Shown here one piece after another: positions 57,264-64,000 of a DNA stretch of 64,000 nt. How positions within the stretch are numbered: position 1 is the first letter of the stretch; every line of letters starts with the position of its first letter. The DNA is from Anodontia alba (taxonomy: Eukaryota > Mollusca > Bivalvia > Lucinida > Lucinidae): NCBI GenBank assembly GCA_964016985.1, contig OZ024830.1, positions 78,567,852-78,631,851 of the forward strand, given 5' to 3'. Made by a program: the position numbers and the translations under genes. The notes under the pieces were generated by a model, which saw only the letters and a list, made by a program, of their open reading frames with translations, had not been told where the DNA came from and made no database searches.

Positions 57264-57907
57264 TACAGTAAAACTTAACTGACTCGAACACCAATGGCTC
57301 GTTTGCTGTGACTGATTCAATTACGAAAACACGCCTATTCAAATATATAGAAATTTTCACCTTCAAAAACTGGAAATTTTCAGATAAAAGATTCGGATAT
57401 TTTCATATTTCTGCTCAAAACATAAGTTGTGGGTATTCGTTAGAACTGCCTCGGTGAGGCGGTTCTAACGAGTACCCACAATCTATGTTTTTGAGCAAAA
57501 ATAATGTAAACCCCTGTAAACCCCAGTTTTACTATATAAAAGTGGGGTTTAAGGGGGTCAAAAATATATAGGCGTGTTTTCATGATGGAATTCGTTTTTT
57601 GAGTCTTGAACATTCTTCCAACAGTTCAAGTAACCATATATTTAGGGATCTGTTAGGATCTTTTTTCTTATTTTATCATGACAATATATGTTGTGCATAC
57701 TTATCACAACCGCCTCATCGAGTTAATTCTAATAAGTACACTCAACATACCAATACTTTATAGAAGATTGAAATGACATCCTTAAAGTATCCCCATTTGT
57801 CTCCTGCCCTGGCGCTATGATTAATCTTTGGGGGCTCGAACTATCCATGTCTAGGACAAATCTTCTCCATGGTTCAAAAATGTTCAAACCATTGAAGTTC
57901 GACTGTA
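57264..57907 (+). repeat. MITE-B copy containing an inserted MITE-A
   Basis: The outer ends are ACAGTAAAACTTAACTGAC and TTGAAGTTCGACTGTA. MITE-A occupies 57318-57587 inside it. Confidence 0.85.
57318..57587 (+). repeat. MITE-A copy nested in MITE-B
   Basis: It interrupts a MITE-B at GACTGATTC / TTCGTTTTTTGAGTC. The copy is full except for a short deletion near ATAATGTAAACCC. Confidence 0.9.
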
Positions 57908-57969
57908 GATCTATAGCTAATGCCCAGTGATGAGCTGCAAAACACTATGGCTGACTATTGCTATATGAT

Positions 57970-58500
57970 ACAGTGGACCCTCGTTACAACGACTGCATGT
58001 GTTCCCAAAGACGTTGCCATTAAAATGAATTTGCTGTTGCACAGAACACTTAATGAGCAGATGGATATGCAATAAAGGTCTTGTTTTGTTCTTATTTATT
58101 TGTTCTTCATTCAGGCCTTATGGGCATGGTGGGCGAAGCTTGCTTACCAAATAATGCTTACTATCCACGGACGCCTGATTACACCCTTTATTCTGGGGTC
58201 CGTGTCTGTTGGTCTGAACATTCTGATTCGTCATTCGTTTACGGATTTATGAGTTTGGATTATGGCTTAGGTACCATGAGCGCAACTAATTCCTCACAGA
58301 ACATATGTTTTGGATATTTGTTAGAATCGCCTCACTGAGGCGATTCTAATAAATCCAAAACATATGTTATTTATAGTATTAAATATAACATTCTTGCAAA
58401 TTATGACTAATTACCTCTTAAGCGAAGGTCTCGTGACAGTCAAATGTTCAATATAACGAATTATGTCGTTGTATCGAATATCTATATAAATAGAGTTGTG
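57970..58500 (-). repeat. MITE-J copy with an inserted 190-bp unit
   Basis: It starts ACAGTGGACCCTCGTTACAA and has the centre GAATCGCCTCACTGAGGCGA. The unit 58105-58298 splits it compared with 59331-59673. Confidence 0.75.
58105..58298 (+). repeat. 190-bp unit inserted in MITE-J
   Basis: GGCCTTATGGGCATGGTGGG to GGTACCATGAGCGCAACTA. A frame stays open (GEACLPNNAYYPRTPDYTL), preceded by an acceptor-like TTCATTCAG. I know no protein family for it. It is probably a repeat fragment. Confidence 0.8.
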
Positions 58501-58790
58501 TGTATTGGAAATTGTTATTTTTCCCTTTAGGTCACGGACTGCTATAATTTACAGAGCACAAACTAGTATCATACAAATAAAGTTTGTTAGTTATTTGTTT
58601 TTTATTTTGTCCTCATCTCTTTTTAATATGGTGCCTCGGGAGGGCTGTGCGTCGCGATTGTGGCATTTTCTTGGTATATTTACTTATTTTTTGTCATCGT
58701 TTATCCCGTATCTCTACTTCTTATGTCTCAAACACGACGCCTGATCAGGTTCTATAATTTGCCACTCACAGAGTACCTTTTAGAACTGGT

Positions 58791-59205
58791 TTAATCTTAT
58801 AGTGCCAAATTTCAGACGACATTTGTCGTCTGATTGTTGTAACCCTGGTCCTGCTGAATCCGGATATACTCTGTCTGCAAACAGTGTAGATCCAGATCAG
58901 ATGGCTTCTTCAGAAGCCATCTGATCTGGATCTGCACTCTTTTCCATTAAGTCTACAAATTTATAGCAACTATTAGGATCAAGTGACCTGATTGGCTGAA
59001 AATTAGAAGTAGGTGTGACATCTCGATTTATTCAGCAGGACAAGGATTAACAAACTATCGCTTGGAAAGAAGCTTATGTGTAAAGTTGAAAGACTGAATA
59101 TCAAACAGCGTAGATCTAGATGGGACGGCTTATCGAGCCGTCCCATCTGGATCTCTGCTGTTTGCAAAAGTATATTATTATCGCCTATTGCAGTGAAAGA
59201 GTTAA
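58791..59205 (+). repeat. MITE-H copy split by a MITE-C
   Basis: TTAA 58791-58794 and TTAA 59202-59205 bound the pair. The H halves are continuous once 58840-59050 is ignored. Confidence 0.85.
58840..59050 (+). repeat. MITE-C copy nested in MITE-H
   Basis: It interrupts MITE-H between GTCGTCTGATTGTTG and CAAACTATCGCTTGG. The right boundary is TTAA 59047-59050. Confidence 0.85.
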
Positions 59206-59219
59206 GGACCCGCAATAGC

Positions 59220-59770
59220 TTTTCGCTTTTCTACTGACCGTTCAAAGGCTGTTCCACTATTGCAGTTCTTCTTTATGCATCGGCGGTTTCATTTGTGGCG
59301 CTTATTTTGTCTTTGTGTGGTCTTATACAGACAGCCCTCTTTATACCGACACTCGACACAACGACAAAATCCGTTATAATGACAATTTGACTGTCGCGAT
59401 ACCTTCGATTAAGAGGTAATAACAATTAATCACAAAAATGCAAGAATATTGTATTTAATACTTTAAAGAAACATACGATTTGAATATTTGTTAGAATCGC
59501 TGCAGGGAGGCGATTCTAACAAATATTCAAGACATATGTTTTGTGAGGAAACAAGAAGAAAACATGACCTTTCTTAGAGATCAATCTGCTCATTACGTAT
59601 TCTGTACAACAGCAAATTCATTTTAATGGCAACGTCTATAGGAACAAATGCTGTCGTTGTAACGAGGGTTCACTGTATTGTCTTTGTGTGTTCTTATCTC
59701 TCTTTCTTTTTACGACTAAGGAAGGCTGTGCTTCGTGACTGGCATTTCCTGGATATCTTCAAATGTTTTA
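59220..59770 (+). repeat. Repeat K copy split by MITE-J
   Basis: TTTTCTACTGACCGTTCAAA through GTGGCGCTTATTTTG. It resumes after MITE-J at GTTCTTATCTCTC to GACTGGCATTTCCTGG. A further K fragment is at 58590-58690. Confidence 0.65.
59331..59673 (+). repeat. MITE-J copy nested in repeat K
   Basis: ACAGCCCTCTTTATACCGAC to GTTGTAACGAGGGTTCACTG. It is flanked by near-identical 20-base stretches (TTGTCTTTGTGTG then TCTTAT). Confidence 0.8.
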
Positions 59771-59855
59771 GACATATCAACAGGTAGTAAAACAGACTTG
59801 TTAAAGGTTTAGGATAACATGTGGAAATATTTTGAGCAAATGAGCTAATTTGTCA

Positions 59856-60089
59856 GAGCCGCAACATGAGAAAACGTATCTTGTAACATGTGCGCCCAAC
59901 GAAGACTCAAATCAGTCTGCGCATAAGTGCAGTCTGACCAGAATCTACATTGTCGACATAAGGAAGCTATGTGTCCTTGGCTTTTCGAACTGCGACCAGT
60001 GAAGATTCTGATAAGACTGCGCGAATGCGCAGTCTGATCTGAATCTTTACTGGGCGCACCTGTCCAAAAGTACATTTTCTGAAGTTGAG
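59856..60089. repeat. MITE-D hairpin copy before three-finger exon b
   Basis: AACATGAGAAAACGTATC on the left and CAAAAGTACATTTTCTGA on the right. The core is GACTGCGCGAATGCGCAGTC. Confidence 0.76.
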
Positions 60090-60122
60090 CCTCGTTTATT
60101 CTATTCTGTTATATTTTCACAG

Positions 60123-60194
60123 GTTTGCAGTATTCGAAAGTACAGCTGGGGAGACGCTTTAAGTCACTTTACCCTAGGATGTGAGGACAAACAC
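60123..60194 (+). CDS. Three-finger domain 2, exon b
   Basis: The acceptor ATTTTCACAG and donor ACAC|GTAAGT bound 72 nt, phase 0 at both ends, identical in length to the domain-1 exon b. It encodes VCSIRKYSWGDALSH and FTLGCEDKH, keeping the two Cys and the GC motif. MITE-D ends about 30 bases before the exon. Confidence 0.82.
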
Positions 60195-60530
60195 GTAAGT
60201 ATTTTACATTGGCATATCATGTTCGAAGAAACCTTGTAAAGACACCAAGGTGAAGAAGAACTTTTAGAATTTCTAATTAAGTTCATAATTTCTAAATACG
60301 TTAGTGCATGCCCATCACAGGCCATTTTCACAGTGTATTTGTTTGATTTCCTATATGAATCCATCTCTTAATGTCAGACAATATCCTCTCTGTAGCACTG
60401 TATATGCAGTGCCCTGTGAAGACTTTGATCAGACCAAGAGGATGCGCAGACTGATTTGAGCCTTCGTTTGGCACACGTGTAACTTGTAGGAAATGCTGTA
60501 GCCCGGCTCCAATTTCTTTTATTTTCAGAG

Positions 60531-60614
60531 GTGTGTGGCTACAAGTTTAGCTGGGACACAGCAAACTACAATTTATTGCACTGTGCAAGAAATATATCTT
60601 TATGCAGCACGTAG
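60531..60614 (+). pseudogene. Possible decayed copy of a three-finger exon b
   Basis: After an acceptor-like tract (TTTTATTTTCAGAG) the frame reads VCGYKFSWDTANYN then LLHC. This resembles VCSIRKYSWGDALSH with the second Cys retained, then hits TAG. No donor is visible in frame. It lies between exons b and c of domain 2. The similarity is short and could be chance. Confidence 0.3.
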
Positions 60615-60870
60615 ACAGCTAAGGTCGTAATCAGTCTACGCATACGTGTTTTGATCACGAATTTTTCTGTTCGTCGGTACTTTATACAGTATTCAGCGAT
60701 TCTGTAAACATTCGACAAAGGCATAGGCTGATATTTGCCGTTTGTTTTTACACATTATGACATGCTGGTTTCTTTTTTCTTCTACTACACTATGCAATTA
60801 GCGAATACTCTAACCAGCAGGTACATACATGTATGCAACATGTCTGAGTCTTAGCTATTTTACATACATG

Positions 60871-61147
60871 CATCACGAAAACATGCCTATATAATTTTGA
60901 CCCCTTTTAACCCCACTTTTATATAGCAAAACTGGGGTTTACTGTGGTATACATTATGTTTTTTCTTATTTCTGCTCAAAGACATAGATTGCTGTAATAA
61001 GAACCGCCTCATCGAGGCGCTTCTAACAAGTACCCATAATCTATGTTTTGAGCAGAAATATGAAAAATACCAGATTTTTTTTATCTGAACTGTTCATTTT
61101 TTGGTTGTAAAATTTTCAGTATATTTGAATAGGCATGTTTTCGTAAT
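60871..61147 (-). repeat. MITE-A copy
   Basis: Full length, with decay in the central stem (GATTGCTGTAATAAGAACC). Confidence 0.88.
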
Positions 61148-61229
61148 ATATCTTAAGGATACTTGATGCACTTGGTAGAGTAACTGTCATTTTTAGAAGG
61201 ACATAACTTAAAGTGACTTTCTGTTTGCG

Positions 61230-61910
61230 TGCCTGTACATTAGTCTACTTCTAAAAGGAAATAATTTGCTCCCAAACAACTGCTTTCCTTTTCGAAGAAA
61301 CCCCTTTTCTGAGCTAAAACAATTCAAACACTTACCTCTCCTGAAAGTGTATTAATACCTTTTCAGGGAACTTGATATATTTGAAAAAAGTGTTCCATTT
61401 ATACAAGGGACACATCTTTTGTGATTTCCTGTTCGCGTCCGTGTATAATGACTCCTACAAGGAGGGGTCTAATCTAAAAAGAAAGAATTTGCTACCTAAA
61501 TTCTTTTTTAGTATGAACCCTTTTCAAAAGGGATCTAAATTTTATGCTAATTTTATTCATTAATATGAAGACCCTTTTCAGATAGGAGATAAATACTATT
61601 GTGACAGATTTGCCTCCCTTGAAAGTTTATGTATTCCGCTTACGGTGGATGCGCCACCTACAATTGCCTTTTATTATTCACCCATATTTTCTCAAGGGGG
61701 ATGGATACCTGTTCACGGGGAGGCAACTGTCAAAATTGTTTTGCCTCCCTTCAGAAACGGGGTCTACCCCAAAAGGAAGGAATATGCTCCCAAGGGGAAT
61801 AAATTCCTTTCTTTTAAAGTTGACCCCTTTCAAATGTGGCTTGACGTGTTATATTGCAAACGGGAAGTTACAAAAATTGTGTCCCTTCACGAAAATGACG
61901 AAAATTCTAC
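61230..61910. repeat. Repeat Z cluster before the last three-finger exon
   Basis: Three successive units with AGAAAGAATTTGCTACC-type cores. The third (61720-61830) is the cleanest, with CCCAAGGGGAATAAATTCC. Confidence 0.6.
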
Positions 61911-61973
61911 TGTGTACCGCTTCCCGTAAGTTGGTATTTATGTGACCCACTTATTATTACATCTTATGTTTAG

Positions 61974-62100
61974 TGCCTAGGTTCTGGTCAAGTAGCAGTT
62001 GGTAGAAAGAGATCGGCACCAGTCTGTGAACAATGCTGCAAGGACGATTTCTGTAACAGAGCCTGTACTGGAACGGGCGGTCAAACAGGGGTAATAATAG
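61974..62100 (+). CDS. Three-finger domain 2, exon c
   Basis: The acceptor TCTTATGTTTAG and donor AATAG|GTAAGA bound 127 nt, phase 0 in and 1 out. It encodes CLGSGQVAVGRKRSAPVC, EQCCKDDFCN and a glycine-rich tail ACTGTGGQTGVIIG. It repeats the CC-x4-CN end of domain 1. The preceding intron ends in a run of MITE-Z-type sequence. The short hydrophobic tail VIIG is too short to be a membrane anchor. Confidence 0.82.
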
Positions 62101-62470
62101 GTAAGATTTTAATGTTTTCTTTGCATTGGTTGCGATTACCCTTTGAATTTGTGGCGTGTTTTCTCCGATTGTTGGCGATAGATTTGAACCACAACGTGCG
62201 AAAATAGTAACTATGGACTTCGTGGTGAAATATTTAAAGAGTAATGGTATTTGGTACAAAATCTCACTGCGGGGCTTTTCTACATTTAGTGAAGGAGTGC
62301 GACGGAGATTTGTAGAATTATCTATCATGGAAAGCTCATGATATGTCGCATACAAATACAGTCACATAAATCAGTATTTCCAGTGTTAAAGACCCATAGT
62401 GAAGAGTTACCTTTCTGACATTTTCTAGTTCAAACAACTAGAGTACTGTAGGTGGTAAGCAATCACAGAT

Positions 62471-62662
62471 TTAACTTTGCCATGCTGAATAAATAAATGT
62501 GCCAGTCCAATTTTAATTTTCAGCCAATCAGATTACTTGATCCTGGTTGTTGATAAAAATTTACATACTTAATGATAAACAGTGGAGATCCAAATTAGCT
62601 GGTTCCTTCAGAAGCCAACTGATCTGCATCTACACTTTTGCAAAGGCAAGGAATATCCGATG
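62471..62662 (-). repeat. MITE-C copy in the last intron of gene 3
   Basis: Left end AACTTTGCCATGCTGAATAA, with a degraded stem AGCTGGTTCCTTCAGAAGCC. Confidence 0.72.
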
Positions 62663-62825
62663 GTAAAATTAGATGGTGAAACAGATTCTTGGTATTGATG
62701 CACTTGCCCTGACAATTTATGCAAATGCGCATCGTCTGTCTGAGCGTGCGCATTAGCATATACCGCGATACAGATATTTTCGCACTGTTGCGTTATTTCC
62801 ATTCCCTTTTGTTTTCCTTTTTCAG

Positions 62826-62830
62826 GATGA
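62826..62830 (+). CDS. Terminal coding bases and stop of gene 3
   Basis: A strong acceptor (TTTTCCTTTTTTCAG) is followed by GA-TGA. After the phase 1 donor at 62100 this gives Gly then stop. The 3' UTR would follow. The alternative is that the true next exon lies beyond the window. Confidence 0.5.
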
Positions 62831-62978
62831 TGCTGTAAGGACGATGAAGGCATGAGTAAATTGTCTCCCTTAACCAATATATGATGTAATTACATAAAAT
62901 CTCCTTTTCTCTTTTCTTGAGTTTGTTTAAAAAAGATTACCAATTAAATGCTACTTCTTATCAAATTCATGATAATGT

Positions 62979-62984
62979 AATAAA
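62979..62984 (+). terminator. Poly(A) signal of gene 3
   Basis: AATAAA lies about 150 bases after the stop, followed within 30 bases by a GT/T-rich stretch (TTAGTGTGTTATTTATG). This is a fitting end for the transcript. Confidence 0.5.
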
Positions 62985-63189
62985 CATTTACTGTTCACAT
63001 CTTAGTGTGTTATTTATGCCCATATTTCGTTCAGGAAGGTCGTCCGTTTACATCAAGAATTGTGTGATGTTTCCAGTTTTATGAGTGGGTCCATTGTTTT
63101 CAAGGTTCACTCCTTTTAGAATCTATATTCATTTTTACTACAGCTGTTGCTAGTGTCGTGTAGCAGCGGTAAAATGTCTCGCCCTACGC

Positions 63190-63475
63190 TGTTAAAAGAT
63201 CCCATAGATTTTACGGTAAATACTGGCAAATGGCTGCCAGTGCATGTAACGTAAATTTTACGGGCGCCTGTAGATTATTTACAGTAGTAATTACGCATGG
63301 TAGGGCAGTGTAGGGCAAGGTAGGTAACGTTAAGATCATAGTAGGGATGTGAGCTAACGCACTGTACTTTAAGCTTACATTTCCTTACCACATCCTACGA
63401 GGTAAAATTTACAGTAAAGGCACTGGCAGCCAGTTGCCAGTATTTACAGAAAAATCTACAGGATGTTTTAACAGT
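63190..63475. repeat. MITE with TGTTAAAA ends
   Basis: TGTTAAAAGATCC and GGATGTTTTAACA ends. AAATACTGGCAAATGGCTGC pairs with GGCAGCCAGTTGCCAGTATT. Confidence 0.8.
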
Positions 63476-63544
63476 GTATATCACTGAAGCATAGATTATA
63501 TTTTTTGATTCTTTGTACTCATTGAGCACCTGCTATTTTTGAAG

Positions 63545-63583
<39 letters not shown>

Positions 63584-64000
63584 TCACTGATTAGGCCTAA
63601 TTGTCTAAAACTAGCTAGTCTGGCCCAGAAAATTGGACACTTCAGCTGTTTTCAGTTTTCCACTGATCTTGCCTTCAAAAGTGATTTTGCAACAAATCAA
63701 AAAAGGTTTTCATTTGCTACAAAAAGACATAGTACAACAGGGATATCCTGCGGCAATCTGCATGCATGATTTTTAACCCAGTGATGGTTGATAACGCTGC
63801 TTCACTCTGAAGTTGCACGACTATGAGTCGGCCCTCAAACTAAATGACAGTTCCTTCCTCAATCTGTTTCAGAATATTGGTGCCTGACTATCACTGTCTG
63901 TGGCTGGGTCCATCGTGGTCCTGTTTATTTTTGTGCTCTAGCTTTAGGTCGCCATATGAGGTCTTTGATTTGTTTCATCATAGTGTTTATGAGCATGCAT

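Overview
The window is animal genomic DNA: genes split by GT-AG introns, extracellular modules joined mostly at phase 1, and very dense short palindromic repeats. The protein modules (a neural-cadherin-type LamG/EGF tail, Kazal domains, Sushi/C-type lectin, an IgGFc-binding domain with three-finger domains) and the TTAA- and TA-flanked hairpin elements and tRNA-derived SINEs fit a bivalve mollusc, perhaps a venerid clam. The species is inference. I recognise no bacterial operon, CRISPR array, rRNA or free-standing tRNA gene.

All three coding units that I can support lie on the plus strand. Gene 1 (2090-23004, its 5' part outside the window) has five exons matching the end of a neural-cadherin ectodomain (EGF, LamG, EGF, EGF). 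Three phase-compatible exons follow, encoding two Kazal domains and a stop. I see no transmembrane or cytoplasmic catenin-binding exon, so the predicted product is a secreted chimera, unless the Kazal exons are a separate gene. Gene 2 (30919-32319) is intronless. It encodes a signal sequence, a PAN-like Cys-rich region, a short EGF-like stretch, three Sushi domains and a C-type lectin domain. It sits tightly between two hairpin elements with TTAA ends, and its stop codon falls in the TTAA of the downstream one. Gene 3 (44379-62830, possibly starting at 42219 or earlier) has a large IgGFc-binding exon, a Thr/Pro-rich linker exon and two tandem Ly6/uPAR-like three-finger domains. Each three-finger domain uses the same three-exon module (phases 1-0, 0-0 of 72 nt, 0-1). 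A short terminal exon carries the stop, followed by AATAAA.

The introns and intergenic DNA are a patchwork of short non-autonomous elements. The most abundant is MITE-A (about 280 bp, 16 copies, a central hairpin plus a second small hairpin). Others are TTAA-bounded palindromes (MITE-C, G, H, X), MITE-B, D, E, F and J, roughly 100-bp palindromes (Q, R), a tRNA-derived SINE with clear 12-13 bp target-site duplications, another SINE-like family, a 20-bp minisatellite and many A tracts. Several elements are nested, giving a relative insertion history, and several end within a few tens of bases of splice sites.

The three genes share no pathway that I can show. All encode secreted or surface adhesion or recognition proteins, compatible with matrix or innate-recognition roles (inference). 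Family names are assigned by eye. Exon borders come from reading frames, splice motifs and phase agreement. Repeat borders are accurate to a few bases at best.
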